DNA of 64,000 nucleotides, taken from NCBI GenBank assembly GCA_002706765.1, contig PAJV01000013.1, positions 1 through 64,000 of the forward strand. Reading direction: 5' to 3'. Every line of letters begins with the position of its first letter. The stretch's first letter is position 1. This stretch comes from Gimesia sp. Its GTDB lineage: Bacteria; Planctomycetota; Planctomycetia; Planctomycetales; Planctomycetaceae. This document shows, piece by piece, positions 46,912 through 55,702 of the stretch. The notes beneath the pieces were generated by a model, which did no database searches, had not been told where the DNA came from, and was given only the letters and a program-made list of their open reading frames with translations. Both the position numbers and the translations under genes were made by a program.

Positions 46912-46951
46912 TTAATCATAGCACCTCTCAAGCTAGTATACTCGGTCCAAA
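46912..46951. repeat. dispersed intergenic motif, copy B
   Basis: Begins TTAATCATAGCACCTCTCAA and ends CTCGGTCCAAA. It matches 18721-18761 at 32 of 41 aligned positions, with one gap. It lies 92 nt before the dprA start on the minus strand, in the region where a dprA promoter would be expected; on that strand it contains TATGATTAA, which might be a -10 element. Confidence 0.45.
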
Positions 46952-47096
46952 TGGCCCGGGAGAGGCTAGAGTAAGACTGGACACAAGTTAAGATCGGCAG
47001 TCATTTCCGGAGAAGCGACTGTTCACACTTGACAGTAGCTGTCTGCAGCCTCTAAACACGAAGCACACCATTCTGAACTCCGTTAAGGTCAAGTAC

Positions 47097-47243
47097 ATGC
47101 TGGACAAGATCTTCTTTATCATTGCCTGCATCATCATTCCCGTTTTATGGGGCGTGATTGTGAACTGGATCTTCAATCAATGGCAGGATCGCTCGAACAA
47201 CAACTCAGACGACGATTATATTTTCCCTGATTATCAGATCTGA
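47097..47243 (+). CDS. 48-residue membrane protein
   Basis: Short frame MLDKIFFIIACIIIPVLWGVIVNWIFNQWQDRS followed by an acidic Asn/Asp-rich tail (NNNSDDDYIFPDYQI). One transmembrane helix near residues 5-25. It ends 12 nt before the TSUP transporter gene and starts just after the divergent dprA region, so it may be its small partner. Too short to place in a family; coding potential is supported by the membrane helix plus polar tail. Confidence 0.5.
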   Translation: MLDKIFFIIACIIIPVLWGVIVNWIFNQWQDRSNNNSDDDYIFPDYQI

Positions 47244-47255
47244 GGCGGCGGCGTT

Positions 47256-48134
47256 ATGGGTTTTGGATGGTTTGACTTTTTTCTGATCTCATCTGCCGGA
47301 GGCTTGATTGGCTTTCTGGCGGGAATGTTCGGTGTGGGAGGAGGGTTCCTACTGGTCCCCATTCTGAATATTGTGCTGGGAATTCCGATGGAACTGGCTG
47401 TCGGCGCCAGTGCCTGCCAGGTTTTAGGGCCCGCAACCACATCGCTGCTGGCGCGGAAGATCAAGTTCCGGGATCTGTTCTTCCCGCTGGTAATTACGGG
47501 GGGACTGTTACTCGGCGTCATAGCGGGAACAGGAATTCTGGAACACGCGAAATCATCCACTTCTGTCGTTCTCAATGCAAGAAACATCATTGTCGCGGAT
47601 CTGGTGGTACTGATTGCCTATCTGTTTATGCTGACCGGCCTGGGAGTGCTTTCGTTGCGAAGTGCCCGTCGCGATGATTCTGAGTTGAAAGGGACGCTTT
47701 TTACAGAACGGTTCCAGATCCCTCCTGTGGCCCGCTTTCCCAGCCTGGTGGAGGAACCCCTCTCGATTCCGGTCATTGCCTGGTTTGGACTGGGGCTGGG
47801 ACTGCTCTCTGGTTTATTGGGAATCAGCGGAGGCCTGCTTTTGTTTCCCGTGCTGATATTCGGGCTGGGCATTCCCACCCATCGAGCCATTACCTGCAGT
47901 CTGATGATTGTCTGGATTGTAGCGTTCCAGTCCACAATTGCGCATGCCTGGCATGGCAATATTAATATCATGATTGTGATTGCCCTGCTGTTAGGCGGGA
48001 CAGTAGGCGCCCGGCTGGGCTCTGATCTGAATGCGCGGCTGAAAGGGCTGCAACTGAGACGGCAGTTTGGCTGGTTATTACTCTCGGTGGCTCTTATGAT
48101 TGGGGCGCGGCTGGTGTTTCTGCTGGCAGGTTAA
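47256..48134 (+). CDS. TSUP (TauE/SafE) family transporter
   Basis: 292 residues with about eight membrane helices. Duplicated Gly-rich motif: IGFLAGMFGVGGGFLLVPILNIVLGIPMELAVGASACQV and GLGLLSGLLGISGGLLLFPVLIFGLGIPTHRAITCSLM. The N-terminal WFDFFLISSAGG forms the first helix. This family exports sulfite, sulfoacetate or similar anions; the specific substrate cannot be read. Confidence 0.92.
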   Translation: MGFGWFDFFLISSAGGLIGFLAGMFGVGGGFLLVPILNIVLGIPMELAVGASACQVLGPATTSLLARKIKFRDLFFPLVITGGLLLGVIAGTGILEHAKSSTSVVLNARNIIVADLVVLIAYLFMLTGLGVLSLRSARRDDSELKGTLFTERFQIPPVARFPSLVEEPLSIPVIAWFGLGLGLLSGLLGISGGLLLFPVLIFGLGIPTHRAITCSLMIVWIVAFQSTIAHAWHGNINIMIVIALLLGGTVGARLGSDLNARLKGLQLRRQFGWLLLSVALMIGARLVFLLAG

Positions 48135-48158
48135 AACATCATCAGAGGAGATGAAACA

Positions 48159-48740
48159 ATGGCAAAAAAATCAATCCTGTTTTTAACGGGTGACTATGTA
48201 GAAGACTATGAAATCATGGTCCCGTTCCAGGCATTAACAATGGTGGGTTATCAGGTGGATGTGGTCTGTCCCGATAAAAAAACGGGTGAAATCATCCGGA
48301 CTTCGATTCACGATTTTGAAGGCGATCAGACCTACTCCGAAAAACGGGGACACAACTTTACGCTCAATGCCACTTTCGCTGAAGTGAATGCAGACGACTA
48401 TACCGCTTTGCTGATTCCCGGCGGACGGGCTCCGGAATATATTCGACTGAACGAACGAGTAATCGAGATCGCACGGCAGTTTGCGACCGCAGGCAAGCCG
48501 ATCGCTGCTATCTGCCATGGACTGCAGCTGCTGGCAGCCGCCGGTGTGTTGAAAGGCAAAAGCTGTACGGCTTATCCGGCGTGTGCCCCCGAGGTGACTC
48601 TCGCCGGAGGCACGTTTGTAGAAACACCCATTGATGGCGTCCACGTGGATGGAAACCTGGTTTCCGCACCTGCCTGGCCAGCTCATCCGCAGTGGCTGGC
48701 TGCGTTTCTGGAAGTGCTGGGTACGAAAATCGAGTTATAA
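48159..48740 (+). CDS. DJ-1/PfpI family protein
   Basis: 193 residues. [43 protein letters not shown] is the family opening; the nucleophile elbow is [19 protein letters not shown] (Cys-His-Gly). Then [42 protein letters not shown]. Relatives include glyoxalase III/deglycase- and PfpI-like proteins. Starts 24 nt after the TSUP gene, suggesting an operon. Confidence 0.92.
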   Translation: MAKKSILFLTGDYVEDYEIMVPFQALTMVGYQVDVVCPDKKTGEIIRTSIHDFEGDQTYSEKRGHNFTLNATFAEVNADDYTALLIPGGRAPEYIRLNERVIEIARQFATAGKPIAAICHGLQLLAAAGVLKGKSCTAYPACAPEVTLAGGTFVETPIDGVHVDGNLVSAPAWPAHPQWLAAFLEVLGTKIEL

Positions 48741-48790
48741 TTTCACCTGCCGAAGTTCTGGTATCCTATTTCAATCAGGGAGATACGTGG

Positions 48791-49279
48791 ATGTCGTGTT
48801 GTTCAATTAACTGGTCGACCATTGGTGCAGCGCTGGGCGGACTGGCAGTCATTTTAGGAGCCTTCGCAGCACACGGCATCGATGGCTATTTTGCTGAGAA
48901 ATATGCCGGTCAGGTGAAAACGGTGACCGGCGTGGAAGTGCCTACGGCGCAGAAATATCTGAACGATTTCAAAACCGGAGCGCAGTATCAGATGTTTCAC
49001 TCGATTGCTTTGGTCCTGGTCGGATTTGCCGGACTGACTTCACAGAAGAAAAAGCTGTTGAATCTTGCCGGCTGGTGTTTTCTGCTGGGGATCATTTTTT
49101 TCTCCGGAAGTCTTTACGTTTTAACACTCAGTGGTCAGACTTTCTGGGGAGCCATTGCCCCGATCGGGGGAACGCTGTTCATTGTCGGCTGGTTTTCTTT
49201 TGCTGCAGGAATCTGTTCCTGTGGCGGAAATTCAATCGATGTGACAGGGCCCGAAACTCCTTCCTCAACGGATGCCTGA
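48791..49279 (+). CDS. DUF423 family membrane protein
   Basis: 162 residues from the ATG at 48791; the frame opens further upstream but overlaps the DJ-1 gene. Four membrane helices: IGAALGGLAVILGAFAAHGIDGYF, MFHSIALVLVGFAGL, LAGWCFLLGIIFFSGSLYVLTLSG and GGTLFIVGWFSFAAGIC. The AAHG and GAQYQMFHSIAL motifs are typical of DUF423 (YgdD). Function of the family is unknown. Confidence 0.9.
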   Translation: MSCCSINWSTIGAALGGLAVILGAFAAHGIDGYFAEKYAGQVKTVTGVEVPTAQKYLNDFKTGAQYQMFHSIALVLVGFAGLTSQKKKLLNLAGWCFLLGIIFFSGSLYVLTLSGQTFWGAIAPIGGTLFIVGWFSFAAGICSCGGNSIDVTGPETPSSTDA

Positions 49280-49349
49280 TTTGCAGGACATCGTGATATA
49301 AAATGATCGACCACGATCATCCCCACCTTCTTTTCAGAATGAGAAACCT

Positions 49350-50432
49350 ATGCTGATTTTTGATGCACACCTTGATATGGCCTGGAATGCCTGTGAATGG
49401 AACCGGGACCTGGAATTACCTGTCAGCGACATTCGCAAGTTTGAACGGCAGTTTGAAAATATTATCCCCGGAGAAGCGACCGTCTCCTGGCATGCTCTTC
49501 GCAAAGGGGGCGTGGGGATCACGATCTCCACTCTGTTGCCACGTCTGCATCGCAAAGATGCGGCGTTGACACATTATCAGTCGAGAGAAGCCGCCTATGG
49601 TGTGGCCATGGGGCAACTGGCTTATTACCAGGCTATGGTAGCAAAAGGCGTTTTGAGAGAAATCCCGGACAGCAGCACACTCGCCAGTCATGTCGCCGAA
49701 TGGGAGGCCAATGAAGCAGCTGCCCGCGCGGAAGGCAGTACGATTCCCATTGGTTTCATTCTGAGCATGGAAGGGGCGCCTCCCATTCTGTCACCCGAGC
49801 AGATTGGGGACTGGTTTGATGCGGGGCTGCGAATTTTAGGTCCCGCCCATTATGGACCTGGTCCCTACTGTTTTGGAACAGGCAGTGAAGGGGGGCTCAA
49901 AGAGCAGGGGCCCGCGCTGCTGAAAGAGATGGATCGGGTGGGCATGCTGCTGGATGTAACGCACCTTGCCGATGAGACGTTCTGGGAAGCGCTGGAGATC
50001 TTCGAGGGACCAGTACTGGCCAGCCATCACAACTGCCGGTCACTGGTGAATGCCGACCGCCAACTGACGGATGAGCAAATTAAAGTATTAATTGAACGGG
50101 GGGCTGTGATTGGTTGTGCCTTTGATAACTGGATGATCAAACCAGGCTGGACGATTGGGGTTTCCGATCCCAAGACGACCTCCGTCGCAGATATTGCCAA
50201 TCACACCGATCACATCTGCCAGCTGGCGGGAAATGCAAAACATTGTGGCCTGGGAACCGACCTGGATGGTGGTTTCGGAAAAGAGCAGACCCCCCACGAT
50301 CTGGATACAATTGCCGATCTGGAGATGTTTGCCGGGATTCTGGAAAAACGGGGATACAGCTCCGCAGACATCAAAGGCATCATGTCACAGAACTTTGTGG
50401 ATTTCTTCCTGAAGGCATTGCCCCAGAACTGA
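49350..50432 (+). CDS. membrane dipeptidase-like protein (peptidase family M19)
   Basis: 360 residues. Metal ligands in IFDAHLDMAWN, a second set in LLDVTHLADETFWEALEIFEGPVLASHHNCRSL, and GLGTDLDGGFGKEQTPHDLD near the end. The usual length for this zinc-dependent family is about 320-400. No signal peptide is seen, so it may act in the cytoplasm. The terminator at 50461 follows closely. Confidence 0.93.
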   Translation: MLIFDAHLDMAWNACEWNRDLELPVSDIRKFERQFENIIPGEATVSWHALRKGGVGITISTLLPRLHRKDAALTHYQSREAAYGVAMGQLAYYQAMVAKGVLREIPDSSTLASHVAEWEANEAAARAEGSTIPIGFILSMEGAPPILSPEQIGDWFDAGLRILGPAHYGPGPYCFGTGSEGGLKEQGPALLKEMDRVGMLLDVTHLADETFWEALEIFEGPVLASHHNCRSLVNADRQLTDEQIKVLIERGAVIGCAFDNWMIKPGWTIGVSDPKTTSVADIANHTDHICQLAGNAKHCGLGTDLDGGFGKEQTPHDLDTIADLEMFAGILEKRGYSSADIKGIMSQNFVDFFLKALPQN

Positions 50433-50460
50433 GAATCTTAAAATTGAACTCTATCTATCA

Positions 50461-50507
50461 CGCCGTATCCTGTTGTATTTCAATAGGATACAGCGTTTTT
50501 TATTTTT
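50461..50507 (+). terminator. strong rho-independent terminator
   Basis: Stem CGCCGTATCCT (50461-50471) pairs with AGGATACAGCG (50485-50495), with one A/C mismatch, closed by a 13-nt loop, followed by TTTTTTATTTTT. It ends the transcript of the dipeptidase gene. Confidence 0.85.
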
Positions 50508-50636
50508 CGGGCCAACTTTTTGAAAAACTTTCAAGAACCTGAAATGAGCGACGAATAACTCCCTGTGACGTGGCCGATCGGTTTGGCCTACTGTTCCGAA
50601 TCGAACAATTGTTGTTGTATTGAGGGAGTCTGGACA

Positions 50637-51443
50637 ATGATATTCATGTGTAAAAAATTTGTAATAGGTGCTGCAGTGCTGGCCACGCTGGGAACCTTCG
50701 TATTTGGCCGCGATGTGGTGAGCTATGTAAAGACAGCTGGCAATTCTGTCAGACAGGCGGTCAAATCGGAAGTCCCTGTTGATTTTGAAGTCGACCGGGC
50801 TCGTAAAATGGTGGAGGATCTAGTGCCTGACATTCGTCGTTGCATGCATGTGATTGCAGAGCAGCAGGTGGATGTCGAAACACTGCAGAGTGAGATGCAG
50901 GAAACAGAACTCGCTATGAAACAGCAGAAAGATGCGATGTTTACACTGCGTTCGGACCTGGAATCCAACGAGACGGAATTTGTGTACGCAAGCCGGACCT
51001 ACAGTAAAGACGATATCCGCAGCGACCTGGCACAACGTTTCGATCGTTATAAAGTCGCCACCGACACTCTGAAGCGAAACGAACAGATTCTGAAAGCGCG
51101 CCAGAAGGCCCTGGATGCCAATCGCGAGAAGCTGGAAAACATGCTCTCCGCGAAGATGGACATGGAAGTACAGATCGAGCAACTGGAAGCACGTCTGAAA
51201 TCAGTTCAGGCAGCGGAAACCGTGAGTAATCTGGAAATTGATAATTCCCAGCTGACACGCGCCAAAAGCCTGATTAAAGACTTGAATAAGCAGCTGGATG
51301 TCAAAGAAAAGATGCTGGATGCAGAAGGAAAATTCACAGGCCTGATTCCCGTCGATACCAAAGTGGAAGAAAAGCGGGATGTGGTCAAGCAGATGGATGA
51401 ATACTTCAAATCCAAATCAGGCGACCGTGTCGCCGTTCACTAA
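50637..51443 (+). CDS. exported/membrane-anchored coiled-coil protein
   Basis: 268 residues from ATG at 50637 (GAGGGAG 8 nt upstream). A signal-anchor helix (KKFVIGAAVLATLGTFVFG) is followed by about 200 residues of coiled coil (EVDRARKMVEDLVPDIRRCMHVIAEQQVDVETLQSEMQETELAMKQQKDAM ... NEQILKARQKALDANREKLENMLSAKMDMEVQIEQLEARLKSV). Ends VKQMDEYFKSKSGDRVAVH. Conserved hypothetical in planctomycetes as far as I recall. Genes for an FHA protein, a kinase and a sigma factor follow on the same strand. Confidence 0.8.
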   Translation: MIFMCKKFVIGAAVLATLGTFVFGRDVVSYVKTAGNSVRQAVKSEVPVDFEVDRARKMVEDLVPDIRRCMHVIAEQQVDVETLQSEMQETELAMKQQKDAMFTLRSDLESNETEFVYASRTYSKDDIRSDLAQRFDRYKVATDTLKRNEQILKARQKALDANREKLENMLSAKMDMEVQIEQLEARLKSVQAAETVSNLEIDNSQLTRAKSLIKDLNKQLDVKEKMLDAEGKFTGLIPVDTKVEEKRDVVKQMDEYFKSKSGDRVAVH

Positions 51444-51480
51444 AATCGACTGAAAGACGAACGTAATTGGCGCGAGTGGT

Positions 51481-51531
51481 GGCAGGTGGCTCTTGTTTTC
51501 GAGTAGAGCTGCCTGCCCCCCTGCCCGTTTT
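51481..51531 (+). terminator. probable terminator hairpin
   Basis: GGCAGGTGGCTC (51481-51492) pairs with GAGCTGCCTGCC (51506-51517) with a one-nt irregularity, and a 13-nt loop. A TTTTATTT tract follows about 11 nt later, so it is a weaker terminator than the one at 50461. Confidence 0.55.
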
Positions 51532-51666
51532 ATTTCGTGATGAAATCTAAATGTTCCCCTGCGAAAAATAGATTCTAAGACACCATTTGCTGAAATCATT
51601 CGCTAAAATCAAGAGTACATTGTTTTAACCACCGTGCCTCTTGCTTCCTGATTCCGGAGAATTACC

Positions 51667-52329
51667 TTGGGCTTCTTCACTTCATCATCCCGACAGGATC
51701 ATTCAGCGAAATCGTCCGCTGGCGTGAGCTATCTGTTGTGGATTGACGGAGTCGGGACGTACCTGGTTTATCTGCCCGAAACTCTGAGGATTGGCGGTCC
51801 GGGGGAAACAGGAGTGACAAGCGGCCTCGCATCGGACTGGGCTGATTTGTCATTACTGGCGAATCTGTCGCGACACCACGCATCGATTATCCGCTCCGGA
51901 GAGAATTATTTTCTGGAAGCACAGGCCCCCGTTTTCTGTAATCAGCGAGCAGTCAACGATCGTGTCTTGCTCACGGATCAGGCGGCGCTTAGACTGAATA
52001 CAGACACAGTACTCACATTTCGACAGCCTACGGCATTGAGTGCTTCTGCCTGTCTCGAATTCACAAGCCATCATCAGCCACAACAGCGACTGGATGGCGT
52101 CGTGCTGATGGCGGAAACCTGTCTGCTGGGAGCGAGCAGTGAAAATCATATTGTCTGCCCCCACTGGCCGGGGACTGTGATTCTGTATCGCCAGGGAAAT
52201 CAGGTCTTGTGTCGTTCCAGGTTGAACATCGATGTGAATCAGGTGGCTGTTTCTGAGGGAGCCGTTTTAACCCCGGGTTCTCTGGTAACCGGACCTGAGC
52301 TGCGTTTTCGCTGGGAGGTTGTTGCTTAA
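51667..52329 (+). CDS. FHA-like domain protein
   Basis: 220 residues; TTG start at 51667 with GGAG 8 nt upstream (the only plausible start). Ser-rich head, then SYLLWIDGVGTYLVYLPETLRIGGPGE and ANLSRHHASIIRSGENYFLEAQAPVFCNQRAVNDRVLLTDQAALRL, the forkhead-associated pattern (RIG ... SRxHxxI ... VN). Second half resembles a decayed repeat of the same fold. FHA domains bind phosphothreonine, and a Ser/Thr kinase gene lies two genes downstream, so it is a candidate adaptor or substrate of that kinase. Confidence 0.78.
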   Translation: MGFFTSSSRQDHSAKSSAGVSYLLWIDGVGTYLVYLPETLRIGGPGETGVTSGLASDWADLSLLANLSRHHASIIRSGENYFLEAQAPVFCNQRAVNDRVLLTDQAALRLNTDTVLTFRQPTALSASACLEFTSHHQPQQRLDGVVLMAETCLLGASSENHIVCPHWPGTVILYRQGNQVLCRSRLNIDVNQVAVSEGAVLTPGSLVTGPELRFRWEVVA

Positions 52330-52369
52330 TTTAACATGGGGTTAATCGTGCCAACTGGATTGTTACATC

Positions 52370-52603
52370 ATGGAATTTGGAATTTTGATTTTTGTCGTTC
52401 TGGCGTGGCTGATCGGTTTGGGGCTTACGATCCTGGGAATTGTATTCTGGATCTGGATGTTGATTGACTGCCTGAAGTATGAACCTTCAGAAGGGAACGA
52501 CAAAGTGATCTGGGTATTAGTCATTGTGTTGCTGAACTGGGTGGGAGCACTGGTGTATTATATCGTGCGTCGTCCGGAACGAATTAAGCAGATGGGGCAG
52601 TAA
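52370..52603 (+). CDS. small PLDc_N-type membrane protein
   Basis: 77 residues, two membrane helices (about 4-27 and 41-60) around a short loop with FWIWMLIDCLKYEPSEGNDKVIWVLVIVLLNWVGALVYYIVRRPER. That is the phospholipase D N-terminal (cardiolipin synthase-like) two-helix domain found as a stand-alone protein in many bacteria. Located between the FHA and kinase genes. Confidence 0.85.
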   Translation: MEFGILIFVVLAWLIGLGLTILGIVFWIWMLIDCLKYEPSEGNDKVIWVLVIVLLNWVGALVYYIVRRPERIKQMGQ

Positions 52604-52700
52604 TCAGAGTAAATTAATTGATCCACGGCCGCATTAAGAACGTTATTAAAATCGTCGAGAATCGAATCGTATACCGTACAACTGTCATGTTGTTTAACGG

Positions 52701-54734
52701 ATGGAACGAAACATGAAATTCACCTTTGCACCAGAATCGAAACCTTTAGCAGGATTTACGATCAAACGCGCCATCGACCGGGGCGGATTTGGTGAGGTGT
52801 ACTATGCACTGAGTGATTCCGGTAAAGAGGTTGCTTTGAAGCTGCTGCAGCAAAATATGGATATTGAGTTGCGCGGTGTGACGCAGTGTCTGAATCTGAA
52901 GCATCCCAACCTGGTGACCATTTTTGATGTCAAAACAGACCATGACGGCGATCACTGGGTGGTCATGGAATATGTCTCAGGACAGGGCCTGGATAAAGCG
53001 TTGCAGCAGTATCCGCAGGGCATGCCTATGGAGCAGGTTCGCTACTGGCTGTCGGGCATCTCGGAAGGGTTGTCCTATTTACACAGTCGCGGCCTGGTAC
53101 ACCGGGACCTGAAGCCTTCGAATGTCTTTCGCGATGGTGAGACGATCAAAATTGGCGACGTTGGTTTATCCAAATTCATCACTCACAGCCGCCGGAGTGC
53201 GAATACACAAAGTGTAGGGACCGTCTATTACATGGCTCCCGAAGTCGCACGCGGCCGCTACGGTAAAGAAGTGGACGTGTACGCCGTTGGTGTGATGGTT
53301 TATGAAATGATTACAGGCGTCGTCCCCTTTGATGGAGAGTCGACTGCAGAAATACTGATGAAACACCTGTCAGAAAAACCGGACCTCAGCCGCTTACCGG
53401 TACATCTGCGGGCGGTCATGGGACGCGCTCTGGAAAAAGATCCTGACAAACGAGTGGGGGATATCAAAATATTCAAACAGGAGTTCGAACGCGCAATCTT
53501 CCAGCGAAATTCTTCAACGGAAATTCCTGAAGATTCATTTGAGTCACATCTGGCTACGCCTGCAGGCGCTTATGATACGAGCGTGGGTTCACACCACGAA
53601 GACACGTCTTATGTCAAACGGGAAGTGAATACTCTACTGACCCCGATGCTGTTTTTGTTTCTCTTTCTGATCAGCGGCCTGTTATTCGCTGCCTCAAGTA
53701 CCCGTGCCGGTATGCCGGTATTTACGGTTGTGATAGCGTTGGCACTCTTCTGGGTTGCCGTTTCCCTGTTCACCAAAGCTGGAGCGGCAGCCGTTTCAAG
53801 AGGATTTTCGGCGATCGTAAAAGGGCCGCCACCGATCAGTAATTTATGGGACAAAAAGCACAAAATTCAAAAAAGTCAGACTGCAGATCAATATCGGGAA
53901 TCCAATCTTGAGAAGACCCAGATTATACGAGAAGCAGAACGAAAGAAAGCCGAAGCCCAACGCCGGCAGGCACATAACAGGAACCGTCAGAAACCTTATT
54001 ATCCCCGCGCCTTAACCCCGCGGACTCCCCGCATAATTTCAAACCGGACGCGGCTGTACAACCTCTCGGTCTCGATGATCAAGGCAGCAATCTGCACGCT
54101 GGTGATCGTCGTGGGGCTGGTCTGTTTTACCGATGGTTCTTTATTTCAGGGAGCGATGGGTGACATGTCCCGGGGGGTCATGCGGGGATACAACTACGCC
54201 CCCTTCTGTCTGTTAACGTGCGGAACGCTCATCGCTGCCTGGAGTGTGTTAGCAGTCGCGAAACTGACCGAAGGCAAGCCTTACGATCAGAGCACCCGCC
54301 GCATCATCTGGCTGACAACCGGAGCTGTTGTCGGCGCAGTGATCTACCTGCTGCAGACAGAAGTCCTGATGACTACAATTGGTTCTGCAAAAGAGGATTA
54401 TCTGGGGTTGAGACCACTGTTCGATGCTGTCGGCCCGAATTCACTGGTTCTGGTGAATGGGCAACCCAGCCTGTTCAGCTATGTGATCTTTTTCGGAGTT
54501 CTGTTTTGTTTCCGTCGCTGGTGGTGGCACGCCGATTCATTCCGCCCCCGAAAATTCCGGGTTTTGTCTGTGCTGATCACAGTCTTCACCGCTTACATTA
54601 TTACAGCCATCTGGGCGTTTCCGATGATCCCGGCAATGTGCTGGGCAGCCATTATTTCGAGTGTCGTGCAGCTTTCTGCCAGCTGGATACCAGCCGAACA
54701 ACGTTTTATTGAAATGAAAGGGGGCGCACAATGA
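52701..54734 (+). CDS. Ser/Thr protein kinase with C-terminal membrane domain
   Basis: 677 residues. Kinase domain about 15-270: Gly-rich loop IDRGGFGEVYYA, Lys47 in VALKLL, HRDLKPSNV (His134-Asp136), and GTVYYMAPEVARG. The DFG motif is replaced by DVG (153-155, IGDVGLSKF); the metal-binding Asp is kept, so activity is plausible. A membrane block follows at 310-360, then a basic, Arg/Lys/Gln-rich stretch at about 385-440, and more helices to the end (450-670). The topology places the kinase in the cytoplasm. Confidence 0.93.
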   Translation: MERNMKFTFAPESKPLAGFTIKRAIDRGGFGEVYYALSDSGKEVALKLLQQNMDIELRGVTQCLNLKHPNLVTIFDVKTDHDGDHWVVMEYVSGQGLDKALQQYPQGMPMEQVRYWLSGISEGLSYLHSRGLVHRDLKPSNVFRDGETIKIGDVGLSKFITHSRRSANTQSVGTVYYMAPEVARGRYGKEVDVYAVGVMVYEMITGVVPFDGESTAEILMKHLSEKPDLSRLPVHLRAVMGRALEKDPDKRVGDIKIFKQEFERAIFQRNSSTEIPEDSFESHLATPAGAYDTSVGSHHEDTSYVKREVNTLLTPMLFLFLFLISGLLFAASSTRAGMPVFTVVIALALFWVAVSLFTKAGAAAVSRGFSAIVKGPPPISNLWDKKHKIQKSQTADQYRESNLEKTQIIREAERKKAEAQRRQAHNRNRQKPYYPRALTPRTPRIISNRTRLYNLSVSMIKAAICTLVIVVGLVCFTDGSLFQGAMGDMSRGVMRGYNYAPFCLLTCGTLIAAWSVLAVAKLTEGKPYDQSTRRIIWLTTGAVVGAVIYLLQTEVLMTTIGSAKEDYLGLRPLFDAVGPNSLVLVNGQPSLFSYVIFFGVLFCFRRWWWHADSFRPRKFRVLSVLITVFTAYIITAIWAFPMIPAMCWAAIISSVVQLSASWIPAEQRFIEMKGGAQ

Positions 54735-55672
54735 TGGTCAGTATACTTGAACTGTTGGTTTTGGTGCTTGTGGTCCCGGTGATCATTCTGATCGCAGCCG
54801 TTGTTGTTCGTTATCTCTCTCAGAAGAATGGAGCGCTGCTGGTAACCCTGGGGGGACTGGCGGTAATGGGGTTCATATTTCTGGTATTTGCCGGCTTCTT
54901 TTATGTGAGTGTAGAATCCAGATCAGCAACTCGCGTTATCCAGGAATCAACGATTGAAGCAGAGGCCGAGGCTTTGCGGCAGCATATTGGTGATCCCCTG
55001 CGGGCCGTTCCGGAATCAAATCGCGTAGAAACGGAAATTTCAGATGATGTGTTGCAGGAACGAAGTATAGAGAATCAGCCATTGGTGGCCTCCAAACCCG
55101 GCGTTCCTCAAAAAGCAGATGATCTCGGATTAAAGAACTCTGCTTCTGTACCGAAGGATGCGGAATTACCGGGCTGGGTGATTGAGGGAATGAAAACGGC
55201 AGTGATGCAGAAACAAAATCTGTTTAACAACAGCCGCCCGGTCTTTCAGTCCGGCCTGTTTGCGACGCGTGACGAAGCCCTTCAGGACGCGCTGGCAAAT
55301 GGGATGCACCAGATGCAGGCAAATTTGACGATGCGTGAGCCTCAGCTGAATCGCAGTAAGCTGAAACTGACTCCGGAACTGGTTCGCCAGACGGCTTACC
55401 GCCGATCTTACTACCAGACGGTCGAACATGATTTTGGTGACGTGTTGAAATCAGGAGACTCATTCAAGCAGAATATGTTTCGAGCCTATGTTGAGCTTGA
55501 TGACTCACCTGTAGTGAGACATCAGTTAGTCACCCGTTGGAAGCAGAACATTGGAAATGAACGTAGTCTGTGGGTGGGCGGTCTCTTCGGACTGATGACA
55601 TTGATCTGCATAGGAGCAGCCGTTTATTTGAGAACCGACTCGAGTCAGGCTACAATCCATTCGTCTCACTAA
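54731..55672 (+). CDS. membrane protein of the kinase/sigma cluster
   Basis: 313 residues. ATG overlaps the stop of the kinase gene. Two N-terminal helices (about 5-32 and 38-60), a long periplasmic or cytoplasmic middle (ESRSATRVIQESTIEAEAEALRQHIGDPLRAVPES), a conserved-looking block with NSRPVFQSGLFATRDEALQDALANGMHQMQANLTMREPQLNRSKLKLTPELVRQ, and a C-terminal helix (WVGGLFGLMTLICIGAAVYL). No family recognised. Co-transcription with the kinase suggests a sensor or substrate. Confidence 0.75.
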   Translation: MMVSILELLVLVLVVPVIILIAAVVVRYLSQKNGALLVTLGGLAVMGFIFLVFAGFFYVSVESRSATRVIQESTIEAEAEALRQHIGDPLRAVPESNRVETEISDDVLQERSIENQPLVASKPGVPQKADDLGLKNSASVPKDAELPGWVIEGMKTAVMQKQNLFNNSRPVFQSGLFATRDEALQDALANGMHQMQANLTMREPQLNRSKLKLTPELVRQTAYRRSYYQTVEHDFGDVLKSGDSFKQNMFRAYVELDDSPVVRHQLVTRWKQNIGNERSLWVGGLFGLMTLICIGAAVYLRTDSSQATIHSSH

Positions 55673-55702
55673 TTTCTCTTCTAATCAGTCTGTGATGGAC
55701 TT

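Noticed and set aside
48692-49279. DUF423 gene read from 48692
   Set aside because: That start lies inside the DJ-1 gene; the DUF423 family begins at MSCCSINWS at 48791.
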